Positions 42,561 to 53,853 of a stretch of 64,000 nucleotides of DNA are shown piece after piece. The number at the start of each line of letters is the position of its first letter. The stretch's first letter is position 1. The DNA comes from Symbiodinium natans (lineage: Eukaryota > Sar > Dinophyceae > Suessiales > Symbiodiniaceae), in assembly GCA_905221605.1 (NCBI GenBank), contig CAJNDS010002681.1, forward strand, positions 144,501 through 208,500. Direction: 5' to 3'. The translations under genes and the position numbers were made by a program. The notes beneath the pieces are model-generated. The model did no database searches, was not told where the DNA came from, and was given only the letters and a program-made list of their open reading frames with translations.

Positions 42561-42936
42561 ATCTTCGATGTGGCAGCCGCAGTCCCGAATCGAGCTTTTT
42601 GGGCTCTGCGGGTTTTGGGTTTGGGGTTTAGGTTTTAGGGCTTATAGGGGGTCGCGAGTAGCCCAGCATGCTCAATGCGAAGCCTGGTTGGCACCTTCAA
42701 CTTTGGGAAAAATGCTCCTGACTAGGATCTTATTCAGGCAGAGAAGGGAACACACTAAAAAAAAATCACCCTAGACCACCATTGCGGCTGCAGCTTAGGT
42801 CCAGGCACCGCCAGCGCTGCGGTCTGGGCTGAGGGCTTAAGGATTTACATGCAGAGTCTGGGGTTAAGGGCTTAGGATTTAGGGTTTAGGTTTTAGGGTT
42901 TAGGGTTGAGGGTTTAGGGTTCAGGGTTGAGGCCCC

Positions 42937-43160
42937 CCCCCCCCCCACCTGGTTTTGGTTCTTTTCCAATGGACTACAGTTTTTTTCATTGGTACTGCTT
43001 ATATAAGTTCAACTGGAATCATAAATGCTTTTTCTTCTCGTTTTTCCAAGTGGATATTGTGATTTTTCTTGGCTTTGAATTGTAATTATTTGTTTCAATT
43101 TGTTTGTATTTGTGTTTTTGTGTTTGTTTGGTTTTCTTTTTTTGATTGGTACTACAACCA
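42937..43160. other. T-rich island
   Basis: A C run at 42936-42948, then about 200 bp rich in TTTG/TTTTC, bounded by CATTGGTAC (about 42989) and GATTGGTAC (about 43145). No gene seen. Confidence 0.6.
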
Positions 43161-44018
43161 CCCTAAAACCCCAAAACCTCCGCAAACCCTACAACCACCC
43201 CTGAAACCCTAAAACCCTAAAACCCCCCTAAACCCGAAACGCCAAACCCTAACCCCTAACCCCAGAATCCTTCCGCCGGGCGCCCGGGCGCAAGAGGACA
43301 GGGTCGACTGGCAGCGGCGTTCATCGAGGGCCTGGTCAGCTAAGCGAGGTGTAGGGAACAAGACTCAGGAGGGTTTAGAGGTTTAGGGTTTAGAGTATGG
43401 GTTTAGAGTTTAGGGTTTAGAGTTTAGGGTTTAGTGGTTTAAAGGGTAGTTACATGGGATGAACACTGAGGAAGGGGCAGTGGTGGAGCAGGGCGAATTT
43501 TGCATCTGACATGGGTAGTTATCTAAATTCGGGTACCCTTTTTCGGGGGGGGTTGCTTGTTACAAGGTGCTGTGCGATATAGGGGACCTAAATCCCAGAC
43601 TTAGAGAACTACCCAAGAGCTGGTAGAAAAAATTGTTCGGGGTCTGGTGGTTTCTAGACTTAGGGTTGTGTTTGTGTTTAGCATTTAGTGTTTGGGGCTT
43701 AAGCTTCTCTTAAAAACCTGTACTGCTTGGGGCTTACTTGGTTTTTAGGGTCTTTAACTCTTTGGGCTGAGGCAATTCAAACCTTGGGGAAGTACTCGGG
43801 AATTGACGTAAAGTTAAAAAGCCCACTAAAAAAAAACACACACACACACACACAACATGATGAGTTCTCAGGAATACGGTCCCTTTTTGGGTACCACATA
43901 AAGTAGGGGCCGCCTGATGATAAGGATCTCAAGAGGGACCATACTCTAGAAAGTGCCCATGTACCATAACTACAGTGGAGTCCGGAAAGCCCCTTCGAAG
44001 CAACTGTGCTTCGACTTA

Positions 44019-44126
44019 CCCAGAGACTCCAACACCCCTTAATTAAGAATATCCCTTAAATTATAATAGGAACCCTCATATGATTTAAGGTATATTCCTT
44101 AATTGATGGGTTTTGGAGTCTCTGGG
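44019..44126. mobile_element. TIR element, family K
   Basis: CCCAGAGACTCCAACACCCC left, GGTTTTGGAGTCTCTGGG right; inner arms TTAATTAAGAATATCC and GGTATATTCCTTAATT. TA dinucleotides on both sides may be the target duplication. Confidence 0.88.
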
Positions 44127-44134
44127 TAGGGAAG

Positions 44135-44239
44135 AAAGCCGCTGGGGGCCGCGCTATCACACCCGCCTCGAGAATCCTTGGATGCTGCCAAGAGCTCCGA
44201 TGCGCAAGGGTGCGAGTACAGACAAACTCCTGCCCAAGG
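44135..44239 (+). CDS. Candidate exon after a family K element
   Basis: GGGAAG|A acceptor; KPLGAALSHPPRESLDAAKS then SDAQGCEYRQTPAQ; GT donor at 44240 from the adjoining TTTAGGG array. A further stop-ended segment follows that array (44273-44340, SAPESEIESPQTENQNRKQA), but the phases do not join across so short a gap (33 bp). Confidence 0.38.
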
Positions 44240-44429
44240 GTTTAGGGTTTAGGGTTTAGGGTTTAGGGTTAGCCAGCGCACCAGAATCCGAAATTGAAAG
44301 CCCTCAAACCGAGAATCAAAACCGAAAACAAGCCAAGTAGCACCAGCCCAGTTGAGGCGTCCTTCGAATTCGGTGAAGAAAGTCTCACATGAAGGACTCG
44401 CTTAGGCTTAGGAATCGAAATCTAGAGTT

Positions 44430-44510
44430 TAAGGTTTAGGGTTTAGGGTTTAGGGTTTAGGGTTTATGCAATCGGTCAGGGTTTAGGGTTTAGGGTTTAG
44501 GGTTTAGGGT

Positions 44511-44542
<32 letters not shown>

Positions 44543-44570
44543 GGTTTAGGGTTTAGGGTGTAGAGTAGCG
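44430..44570. repeat. TTTAGGG then TTGAGGG array
   Basis: About 18 units; a block of six TTGAGGG units at 44510-44545. Confidence 0.94.
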
Positions 44571-44773
44571 CTGCAGACTTTGTGACCTGGCCTGAGATTG
44601 CTCAAACCCTAAAACCTAAACGTCAGACCCTCAAGCGCTAAATCCCATCTTCAAGGTGAGAAAGCCTCCTCATGGCGTAGGATTGAACGAGGTATTGAAC
44701 GGTTGTATCAATTTCAGGTACAAGGATCCAACTACGGTGTAGAGCCTAGGGCGAAGTTTAGGTCATCTCCGAC

Positions 44774-44865
44774 TATAGGGGTCGGAATAATTTTTCATGG
44801 TATTCCCCTTATGGTCCCTATATAATTATATGAGAGTAACCCCCCCAAAACCCAATTCTAATGAT
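44774..44865. mobile_element. TIR element, family G
   Basis: ATAGGGGTCGGAATAATTTT left; core TATTCCCCTTATGGTCCCTA; AACCCCCCCAAAACCC right. Confidence 0.7.
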
Positions 44866-44882
44866 TAAGGCGGCGCCTATAT

Positions 44883-44986
44883 GGGGGTTTCCGAAAATGA
44901 AGGGTACCTTGCTGGGGTCCTGATTATGGAAGATCCTACTATTTGGGGATCTTTATTAGGGCTCCCTTATTTTCGTAAACCCCCCC
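44883..44986. mobile_element. TIR element, family D, ATAT duplication
   Basis: GGGGGTTTCCGAAAATGAAG left, TTATTTTCGTAAACCCCCCC right, flanked by ATAT at 44879-44882 and 44987-44990. Inner arms GGGTACCTTGCTGGGG and TCTTTATTAGGG. Confidence 0.92.
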
Positions 44987-44993
44987 ATATTAA

Positions 44994-45099
44994 CTCTCCT
45001 AACTCGAACGGTCCGTGTCGAAGGTGACACTTGGTCCGTTCATCCCAAAGACGAAGGAGAAGCGGTTGGACCTGACGAGTCACTCACGAAAGCCACCAG
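44994..45099 (+). CDS. Candidate exon downstream of a family D element
   Basis: Open frame LTRTVRVEGDTWSVHPKDEG then EAVGPDESLTKAT plus 2 nt; GT donor (AG|GTTTGC) at 45100. No AG lies between the element and the exon. The acceptor could be TTTATTAG|GG inside the element (44960), which keeps the frame open through the TIR. That would be an exonised element end. Unrecognised protein. Confidence 0.4.
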
Positions 45100-45199
45100 G
45101 TTTGCACCTTCTCCTCACTGCGGTTTAGGGTTTAGGGCTTAGGGGCCCTGATCCCTGAACCCGAACCCCGACTGCAATCCTCCCACCCCTGCAAACTCG

Positions 45200-45376
45200 C
45201 AACCTTCTAACCCAAACTATATACCGGCAACTCTGAGCCCGACTGCATCTAAGGTTGCGTGCGTGTGCTGCCGAGGACTGCCCGTGATACGAGAGAGAGC
45301 CTCGAAGAAGCAACGAAAACCCGAGCAACCCCAGCTCCAAGCCCCTCATCGATAAGTTAGCAGCTCTTCGGCGCAT
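45200..45376 (-). CDS. Candidate first exon with signal-like N-terminus
   Basis: ATG at 45376 (minus), second ATG nine codons later: MRGLELGLLGFSLLLRGSLS, a plausible secretion leader, followed by YHGQSSAAHARNLRCS. Frame open to about 45125. Donor not fixed. A degraded family A element (45389-45457) lies upstream. Confidence 0.25.
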
Positions 45377-46439
45377 TGGCTGACAAAGTTGATACTAGCA
45401 GTCCTTAATGGGAATAATGGTACCCCCTATTGTAACCCCCAGTAGGGACTGTTAAGTACAGAAAATTCTGGGCAAGGGACATGATCGAGGCTGCTATGCC
45501 CGTTCCCGCTGAACCTGAGTGGCGCCGTGGTGCTTCGGGATTTGAGGCTTAGGGTTTGGGGGCTTAAGGTCTTGAGCATGATTGGGTTCCTGTTAAGAAA
45601 CTTCTGTGTAAGCAACAAGAATGCAGAAACCGTACTACCGCCCGGGCATCCATGTTATTCCAAGAAGTGGGGGGTTTACGAAAAACAAGGGACCCCCAAG
45701 ACTCCCTGATAATAAGGAACCCAATATGGTACCCCTAAGTTGGAAACCCCTAAACCCTAAACCCGAAACCCTAATTTCAGAAAACCAGGGGGTTGAGGGC
45801 TCAACAGCAGCCCCGGGGGTTGTTGTTGACCATCACGGAAGCTGACTTGGATGCCCAGCCTTTCGACATGAAGACCCTAAACCCTAAACCCTCAACTCTA
45901 AACCCTAAACCCGAAACACTAAACCCCAGACGCAAGATCTTATATGGCCGGGGGGTGGTTGGGGGGGCGGGGAGGGAGAAACATAAATTTTACTTCCCAT
46001 TGCGCAGTCTGGGTTTAGGGTTTAGGGTTTAGGGTCTAGGCGTCATAATGTATACTTCCCAGTGAGACTCTTCCCCCGCCCGTGAAAGATGGGTCACCCG
46101 GCGCTGGGCGCATCCACCTGCCTCTTCGGGGCCTTGATCGACCATCCTGGACCGAACGCCGGCTAACAAGGATTAGGGGCACCAGAAGAAGCAGCCATGA
46201 TTCAGACCAACACTTGCCGGCTCTAGGCTTTCTCAAGGCTAAGCTGGCAAACGGAAGCCGGAAGCCTCTAGGTAGTCCTTGCTATTCAGGAGCCAGGGTT
46301 GTACAAGCAGGATCTAGAGTTAGGGTAATCGGTTTCGCGCTTAAGGCTCCATGGTTGACTTTGGAGATTTGGGATGAGAGTCTTGTCAGGGTAGGGGGAC
46401 GAGCCACCAGCTCCCAAATGGCTGTCTAAAGCGGCTCCT

Positions 46440-47340
46440 ACTACACCCTGCCACTCCTCCCCGATAGAGCTAATGCCACGGAGAATGTGGGACCCCGCAG
46501 AGGTTTTACAAGAAGCTTTGCCTTTCTATGTAGACCGAACAGTGACCGAACTGCATGTTCGCGTCCTTCTTTTCCTTGTCTTCTGGCGTGGTGACGAGAT
46601 CATTTCGCTCGCACGCATCCATTCATGCCGCGGGTTAACCACTGAGCCGAATGAGATGGAGGAGGTGTTGCTTTGGCAAACATCATCCAAAAGACCCCAC
46701 GTGTTTCATCAGGCAAGATGCCACAGAGATGCCACAGCTTGCAGTTCAAGCTAGCAGCTGAAAACAAACCTGCAACTCGCAGCTTCAGGTGACATCGAGC
46801 CCTTGATCAGGTGCACCATGGTTCTATGGGTGCAGGCCATCCGGCGCGTCGCACCGAAGGATAAGTTTCGGGGGCTTCTGTGGGTATTCGGGCAGTGGCC
46901 CCATACCGCAAACCTAAACCCGAACCCTGCACGTCTACAAACCGGGGGCTGCCGAGCTCTGGGAGGATCCATTGGAGCTTCGCTTGCCCTGCACCCCTGT
47001 CAAAAAGTTTCCTGATCGTTGCACGCAGTCTTAATTGCTGGTGGAAGAGCCGCGACGGAGCGCGTTGGCCAGTGACTTGTACACACCTTCTAGCGTCTGA
47101 TAGTTCCAACGCTAAAGCCGACTACATGTTGTCGATCGCTAGCATGAACAGATACAGCTGGCCCTGGCTGCTGGGTCCAACAGGGAGTGACTGCCTATAC
47201 CTAGCGCGGCTCCCCGTGGAGTCGCAGCTCTATCGGAACGTCAGCGTGGTTCCGCCGCAATTGTCGTACAAGGGCAGCCACGCACAAGATAAACAAAATT
47301 CACTTGGGCGTTGTAATGCGAATGTATAAACATAAATGAG
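46440..47340. other. Array-free stretch with ORFs on both strands
   Basis: Plus ORFs 46473-46754 and 46880-47329 (149 codons) and minus ORF 46807-47109 overlap; all lack recognised motifs. The plus frame MPRRMWDPAEVLQ has an ATG. Possibly a decayed gene. Confidence 0.3.
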
Positions 47341-47647
47341 GAAAATCTATATAAACAAGTATATACATGTACACACGTACTGTCAACATGTATCAGCACA
47401 ATCCAGTTGCAAGCATTGATTTACAGTTCTGCCTTCTTATAAACGCATCATAGCCCAACACTGTGACATACTGGGATAAGCCACACACACATCCTCCGGC
47501 GGGTCATCGGGTTGGACATGGACCCTATAAACCTGAATTTTCTACGGGCGGATTTGGGCGCCCTCAGAATATGAAGTTCTACGGGCTAGATCATTGCATC
47601 TAGGGCTACGTTATATGGTGATTGGGGGTCCCGGAAAATTTCAAAAA

Positions 47648-47930
47648 GTTTACAGATGAACCCTCAGCCTCTACTGCACCACGTACAGCTCACGCAGTCC
47701 AGCTTTTGTTGGCCACAGAAGAGGCGGAAGTGCTGTGCGATGCCTTTCACCAGCACAATTGTCTCCTGGAAAAAGTTGCAAAAGGTTTCCAGATGAACCC
47801 TCAGCCTTGCTGCACCACATACAGCTCCACACAGTCCAGCTTTTGTTGGCGACAGAAGCGGCGGAAGTGCCTTTCACCACCACCATTGTCTCCTTGAACC
47901 TGGGTAGAGTTGCAAGGGGGCACTATGCAA
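47648..47930. repeat. Tandem duplication, period 137 bp, two copies
   Basis: AGATGAACCCTCAGCC recurs at 47654 and 47791, and GTCCAGCTTTTGTTGGC and AAGTGC follow in both copies. Two copies, about 85% alike by eye. Frames differ between copies. Confidence 0.85.
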
Positions 47931-48041
47931 AATAAGTTTCTGTAGGTGATGTTATGGGGTTATCAAGGGTTGCATAAAGACTTTACACATATATATATAT
48001 ATATAATTGGTTATATAAGGTTGTATAGAGCCCACAGAACT

Positions 48042-48763
48042 TTAAACTTGTTCCCCAATCAGCCCCAGGGACACTGCTTCCCTGATCTCCCCCGAACGGC
48101 ACCAAACAGCCAACTGGAGCGGCTCATCACTCTCGTAGTTGCCATGGGGCGATTGACTTCCTTCCAGCCACTCCCGCGGCCACGAACGCGTACGTCGACC
48201 CCAGTTCTGTAGATCTTCTTCATGTTGTCGCCATTGCGGCCGATTAAGCCAGGGACAATCTCGAAGTCGGCATGCTTCTCCAGGTCGTAGCCGTGGAAGA
48301 TGACGGCAAAGTTGAAGTTCTGGAAGTTGCGCTGCTTCTGGCTTCGGTGCTGAGAGGAGTCGGGGCGGGGGCGGGGGGGGGGTTATTCTTCTTGTTGGCG
48401 AAGCCACTTGGAGAAGCCAGGAAGGGCAGACCGAGTGAGGCAAGCTGCACTGGGTAAATCTTTGCCACGTCACCGATGTCCTGGCTCAGGCCAGGAGGCA
48501 TGATAGCCACATACTTTGGCTCACTTGGCGACGGGCTGCCATCCAACTCCAAGCGACCCACATCTCCACTGCCGGAGCTCCCATAGCCCTCCGTCGGACG
48601 CTGACTCTGACAAAGTCAAGCTGCCATAAAGCAGCCGATTGACACGTGAGGGGAGCACCTGGTAGGGTGTGACTCGCCCGTCCAGCCCAAGGGATGCATA
48701 TGTCGGATAAGAAGGGTAGATGGCGTCCACTGATGGTCCCACAAACCCATCGACAAACGACAT
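48042..48763 (-). pseudogene. KH-domain RNA-binding protein, frameshifted and intronless
   Basis: Minus strand, ATG at 48763 (MSFVDGFVGPSVDAIYPSYP). Frame 1 runs to about 48585 and continues in a second frame (RLELDGSPSPSEPKYVAIMP) through a proline stretch. It shifts again at a C9 run (48373-48381) into RNFQNFNFAVIFHGYDLEKH and the KH core VPGLIGRNGDNMKKIY with RVRGRGSGWKEV. It shifts once more near a C4 run (about 48150) into DEPLQLAVWCRSGEIREAV and stops at 48042. The GxxGxN-type loop (GRNGDN) and RVRGRGSG match the single-KH proteins expanded in dinoflagellates, which bind single-stranded RNA. About 240 residues if joined. The three shifts lie at or near homopolymers, so assembly error is an alternative to a pseudogene. 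The absence of introns suggests a retrocopy. Confidence 0.75.
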
Positions 48764-48869
48764 GTTTAGCGAGGTCAGTATCAGAGAGCAGACCTGGTAC
48801 AAATGGCAAGCTTGAGAGGAATATCCCCTGAAATCCTCGCATGACAAACAAGAAACACAGATCTTCCAA

Positions 48870-49990
48870 GGTCAGTTGGGGAACAACCCTTAAATCGCAT
48901 GTGGGCTCTTATTCTGGTTTTCAGGTATGCGTATAACGGCTTCTTAATTAAGCTATTCTGGAAGATCTGGAAAGCTAAAGAGCACCGAGAAACAGATACA
49001 GCTGCACGCGTCCACTGAAACGCATCGTCACAAACATAATCATAATTTGGCGCTGTAACGAGTCCTACGGCATGGCATATGAAGGAACAGGGTTGAGTGT
49101 TTTGGGCGGGCGAAAACCCTAAACCCTAAACCCTAAGCCCTAAGCCCTAAATACGAGCCGATCCACCCAGCAGATTTCGCAAGACCGAGACGAAAATAAG
49201 GGAACCCCTTATATAGACCCCGCCCCCAAATAGTAGGATTCAGAATAAGGACCCCAAGAAGGTACCCCCGCGAGCTATGGAACATGCCTTATTTGTTCCG
49301 AGAAAGTCCAAATCCTGAACCCTAAAATCTACAGGACACTTACAAGAGCAGCTGTTCTCTACACAATCCTTAGCGTGCTCAGGGTTTAAGGTTTAGTAGG
49401 GTTTAGGGTTAGTAGGGTTTAGGGTTTCGTAGGGTTTAGGGTTTAGCAGGGTTTGCCAAAACACTGGGATACTCACTTGCTCTGAAAAGCTGTTTCCATG
49501 TGATCAATGTGACCAAGGCCTGGGCATGAAGCGTGGTAGCACTTCATACATAGCATGTTCTCACATAAATAAAAGATGCGAGAGATCACCACCTGAAGAT
49601 TGAACGATAGTTATCAGGTACGAGAAAGTAAAAAACAGAAAAAAGTGCTCTCCCACAAAAGAAACACTTGCGCATTACTTAGAAACCTTGGTAGACATTA
49701 AGGCCATGAACGAAAATCATACCCTGCGTGCATTGCGTACTTATATTTCCTTGTTTCCTTAATGTGGCGGCATTTCCCATGCAGATGGTACTGCGTAGGC
49801 GTGTATGCGCTGTAGTGATGCAGTGTCATGGTAGCGAAGTAGTGCGCAGTCACCCCGTCTAATGTCATGTGAGGCAATGAAATGACGGAAGTGTGCTGCA
49901 GCCTCTCACCCTCACCCGGATGAGATGTTAATGTGGCACCCTCTTTAGTGTGGGGGGCCCCCCCCCCCCCCCCCCTCCCCCCCTGAACAG
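48870..49990. other. Mostly unique region upstream of the KH relic
   Basis: Contains short arrays (49110-49150, 49385-49455 with TTTAGTAGGG variants), a diverged family D element (49193-49272: TAGGGG-like arms with AAATAGTAGGATTC), and a C17 run (49960-49976). No exon supported. Confidence 0.45.
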
Positions 49991-50029
49991 TCGAGGCTGG
50001 GATTTTGCCCTCTTTAATGGCCCACGGGA

Positions 50030-50180
50030 TTTTATATGATTTTAATAGGGATGAGTTTAGATAGTTTTAAAAGGGATCCATATGAATTTAAAAGGGATGA
50101 GCTTATATGAATTGAAAAGGGATCCGCGCGAATCGAAAAGGGATCCGGGATGTGTTTATATGAATTTAAAAGGAATCCAT
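50030..50180. repeat. Degenerate GAATTTAAAAGGGATCC tandem repeats
   Basis: Six or so units of about 22-26 bp (TATGAATTTAAAAGGGAT with GAGCTT or CCGCGC spacers) directly before the 248-bp satellite. Confidence 0.8.
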
Positions 50181-50190
50181 AGGCTTTTTC

Positions 50191-51155
50191 CAAAATCGGA
50201 GCCTCCGGGCCGGGGCCTTGACATAAAAGCGGGTCCCAAATCAGTGCCATTATTCGGGGCCGAGGGGGGCTCCTGGACCACCCCCTTGTCGGGTTGAACG
50301 AAACCAATTTTTCAAATGGTTTCTTAAAAGGAATTAATGGTTTCGGGCCGGTTGGAATGGATGAGGTCGGCCCTTAAAATCACAAGGTCCGGCTTTAAAA
50401 TCATAAGGCCCGGCTTTAAGCCAAGAGACCAAGGCATCCAAATTCGGAGCCTCCGGGCCGGGGCCTTGACATAAAAGCGGGTCCCAAATCAGTGCCATTA
50501 TTTGGGGCCGAGGGGGGCTCCTGGACCACCCCCTTGTCGGATTGAACGAAACCAATTTTTCAAATGGTTTCTTAAAGGGAATTAATGGTTTCGGGCCGGT
50601 TGGAATGGATGAGGTCGGCCTTTAAAATCACAAGGTCCGGCTTTAAAATCATAAGGCCCGGCTTTAAGCCAAGAGACCAAGGCATCCAAATTCGGAGCCT
50701 CCGGGGCGGGGCCTTGACATAAAAGCGGGTCCCAAATCAGTGCCATTATTCGGGGCCGAGGGGGGCTCCTGGACCACCCCCTTGTCGGATTGAACGAAAC
50801 CAATTTTTCAAATGGTTTCTTAAAAGGAATTAATGGTTTCGGGCCGGTTGGAATGGATGAGGTCGGCCTTTACAATCACAAGGTCCGGCTTTAAAATCAT
50901 AAGGCCCGGCTTTAAGCCAAGAGACCAAGGCATCCAAAATCGGAGCCTCCGGGGCGGGGCCTTGACATAAAAGCGGGTCCCAAATCAGTGCCATTATTCG
51001 GGGCCGAGGGGGGCTCCTGGACCACCCCCTTGTCGGATAGAACGAAACCAATTTTTCAAATGGTTTCTTAAAGGGAATTAATGGTTTCGGGCCGGTTGGA
51101 ACGGATGAGGTCGGCCTTCAAAATCACAAGGTCCGGCTTTAACATCATAAGGCAT
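50191..51155. repeat. 248-bp tandem satellite
   Basis: Three full and two partial units, period exactly 248 bp (TTAATGGTTTCGGGCCGGTT recurs at 50336, 50584 and 50832). Units are more than 95% alike by eye. A 73-codon minus ORF repeats in each unit (MVSFNPTRGWSRSPPRP) but starts and stops with the unit; I treat it as non-coding. Contains AAGGTCCGGCTTTAAAAT and AAGGCCCGGCTTTAAG sub-repeats. Confidence 0.95.
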
Positions 51156-51347
51156 TGAGGATTAAATGTTTCAACTTAAGTTAAAACAAGCCCCAAACCC
51201 TAAAAAAAACCCGGATTTCGGGAACGGTTTGTCTTTAAAGAGGGACTCCCAAACAGTCAGGGTGTCCTGAATAATTTGGCCAGTTTGTCTTTAAAGCGGG
51301 GGCCGATACTAAAGCGGGTGCAACATTACTTCACTATTGCGCCACAT

Positions 51348-51466
51348 GGGGGTTTACGAAACAGGGAACCCCCCCCCCCCCCCCATATAGACCCCCAAAT
51401 AGCAGGATCCCAGCATCCCCTTATAATGACCCCCAATAAGGTACCCCTCATTTCGGACACCCCTCC
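51348..51466. mobile_element. TIR element, family D, ACAT duplication, C17 run
   Basis: GGGGGTTTACGAAACAGGG left, TTTCGGACACCCCTCC right; flanked by ACAT at 51344-51347 and 51467-51470. A C run of about 17 follows GGGAA. Confidence 0.88.
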
Positions 51467-51921
51467 ACATCGCAGTGCCTAAAATTCCAAAGTCTCAACC
51501 CTAAACCCCGAGGGTCTGACGTCCACTCGGATGTTGGACAGCCAACGTAGATCGCGGTCAGTGACTGCCTTGGCACGTTTGTTTGTCAGGGACAATGGAA
51601 ACGGGGGGACCTGACCCAAACCACAGTTTTGGGGGGTGTCTTTACACTCGTAGATTCACGTTTAGGGGGCCAAAGACGGTCTGTGAATAAGCCGATCCTC
51701 GCCCCCTGCTGGCTTTAAAAGCAGGTTCACAACAGTGTCATGGCAAGCTCCCAGGATGCTCAATGCCCCTTATTCTCATCAGGGGTCATGAATCGAAGTG
51801 CATTCCGTTTTCCTGGGGGTATTGGGCTCTGGGGAGCTGAGACTGAGAGGTGGCTTGGGAGGTTTTTGATTTTAGGGGTTGCAGATCGCCAGATCGTAGG
51901 TAGGGTAGTTACATGATCCCT

Positions 51922-52038
51922 GGTATGGGTTTCCCAAAGTAGGGGTACCCCCTTTTATGCCCCAAATAATATAGAATACCCTTAAAGGGATCCCCAAAAA
52001 GGGTACCCCCCCCCCCCCCATTTTCGGAAAGCCCCCAT
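51922..52038. mobile_element. TIR element, family D-like
   Basis: TGGGTTTCCCAAAGTAGGGG left, ATTTTCGGAAAGCCCCCA right, with a C14 run. Confidence 0.75.
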
Positions 52039-52153
52039 GAAGAGCCCATATTGCCACCCTTGAAACAGAGCGTTCAGCCTGGCCCTATGAACCCTCGGTA
52101 GGCCTGCCTGAACCCTAGCCCCGACACCCTCGAACCCTTGCTGCTTGGGTCTT

Positions 52154-52314
52154 CTTGAGGGTTCATGGTACTTAACCAACTATGACTGTACTTATAACCA
52201 ATGATAATTGTACTTATAACCCACTTATGAGCCCCTTTAAGTGCCCTAAGATGCTTAGAAGTACAGTGATACCTAGGGTTCTAGCTGGTTCGTATGTACC
52301 ATGAACCTCCAAGT
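52154..52314. mobile_element. TIR element, family B, long copy
   Basis: CTTGAGGGTTCATGGTACTT left, GTACCATGAACCTCCAAGT right; two TGTACTTATAACC units internally. Confidence 0.88.
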
Positions 52315-52362
52315 AGGGGTTGCCTGGGAAGCTAGGGTCGATAGCATCCCCAAGCCTGCGCA

Positions 52363-52497
52363 GGGTTTAGGGTTTAGGGTTTAGGGTTTAGGGTTTAGGG
52401 TTTAGGGTTTAGGGTTTAGGGTTTAGGGTTTAGGGTTTAGGGTTTAGGGTTTAGGGTTTAGGGTTTAGGGTTTAGGGTTTAGGGTTTAGGGTTTAGG
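52363..52497. repeat. Perfect TTTAGGG array, 19 copies
   Basis: The most homogeneous array in the window; followed by a GATCGTAAATAGCA tandem duplication. Confidence 0.98.
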
Positions 52498-53483
52498 ATC
52501 GTAAATAGCAGATCGTAAATAGCAGCCCCCGTATGATCAAAGCTGATGTTCTGCCCGCGCCTCTTCAGTAGGCGGTTCTACTGGTAGCTGTGGGCGGCTC
52601 TAGGGTTTCACGTTTATCTGAGTTGTGCTTTACAAGCCCCTTGAAAAAGTATGAATAAGTACACTTGCAATGACTTATAAGGGAAGAGTAATTTATGAAT
52701 GAGTTCACTTGTAAGGGAAGAAGGGACACGAAAATTGTCCCTAAGCACAACCCAGCTAAGGCTTTTAGGGCTTCTGCGGCTGCGCTAAGATGCGGGCAGT
52801 AGCGACTTGGTGGTCATCCCAGCATCGAAGAGTCCGGCGTAACCAACCTGCCAGGGACCCGGAGAGCCCAACACCCTCGTCATTAAGGAATGCGCATTAG
52901 GGTTTAGGGTTTAGGGTTTAGGGTTTAGGGTTTAGGGTTTAGGGTTTAGGGTTTAGGGTGTGATTCTTCGAGGGTTATCGGGCTACTAGGGCAGGTCAGG
53001 TCAGGGATAGAACCCTTTCCGCAAACCTCCCGATGCATAGTCAAAGGTCGACCGGGTTCTGGCTTTCCCCAAAAGACCATTAGGGTTTAGGGTTTAGGGT
53101 TTAGGGCTTGGGCTTTAGGTTTTGGGGTCTAGGGTCTTCGTGCATCTCTGCGTCAAGTAGGGCCAGGGATACTGTGGGAGTAGAAGCCAAACCATGGGCT
53201 TTCTTGGGGCATCCTAAGCCCCATGGCTCTTTCACAACGGGCACTGTAATTTGGCTTAGGGTTTGGAGTTTCGGGTTTAGGGTTTAGGGTTGAGGGTGTA
53301 GGGTGTGGGGTTTAGGGATGATTTCGGATGTTAGGAAAGGCCTCGTGCATTGGAGCACTGTGAAACGGGGAGTTGCTCTAGATTAGCTCAGCAATTGCCT
53401 GGGCGATCCCCTCCCCCCATATCACTACGCCACCGAAACGCTTGTTCAGCCTCCATGTGGGGTTGCTAGATTTTTAACTAGAG

Positions 53484-53706
53484 TATTGTGAGAGAGTCCC
53501 TGGAGTTCTCAACCTCAGAGTATGCCCAGAGAGTCCCCAGATCCCCAGGGAGTATCCCCAGACAGCCCCTGGAAACGCCTAGAGCGGCCAAGGCCAGAGT
53601 ATCCTCAATACCCGAGAGTATCCCCACAGAATCACTAGAGTGCGCCAGCCCAGAGTATCCCCAGAGAATCCCAAGCGTGCCCCTGGAGTGCTCAACCCTA
53701 GAGTGA
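53484..53706. repeat. Degenerate CCCCAGAGAGTCCCC-type tandem repeats
   Basis: Units such as GAGTATCCCCAGAGAATCCC recur irregularly. In the plus frame they read EYAQRVPRSP and EYPQRIPSVP, spacing about 135 bp. Both strands are open across it, as often happens in such repeats. Confidence 0.7.
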
Positions 53707-53853
53707 GCTCGCAAATTCTTTGCCCGCAGGGTGCGGACCTTCGAAGTAAAAAGTAAAATGATGCGTTATTCTCGGGTGTGTGTGGGGGAACACTATTCTG
53801 GAGGGTTAGATACAGACTCAAGAAGCAGGGACCCTGATTAGAAAAAATCCATC

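Noticed and set aside
44240-44272. 33-bp TTTAGGG intron joining 44135-44239 to 44273-44340
   Set aside because: Too short and the phases do not give the open continuation.
50032-51051. Repeated 73-91 codon minus ORF as a gene family
   Set aside because: It recurs with the 248-bp satellite period and has no domain; non-coding repeat is simpler.
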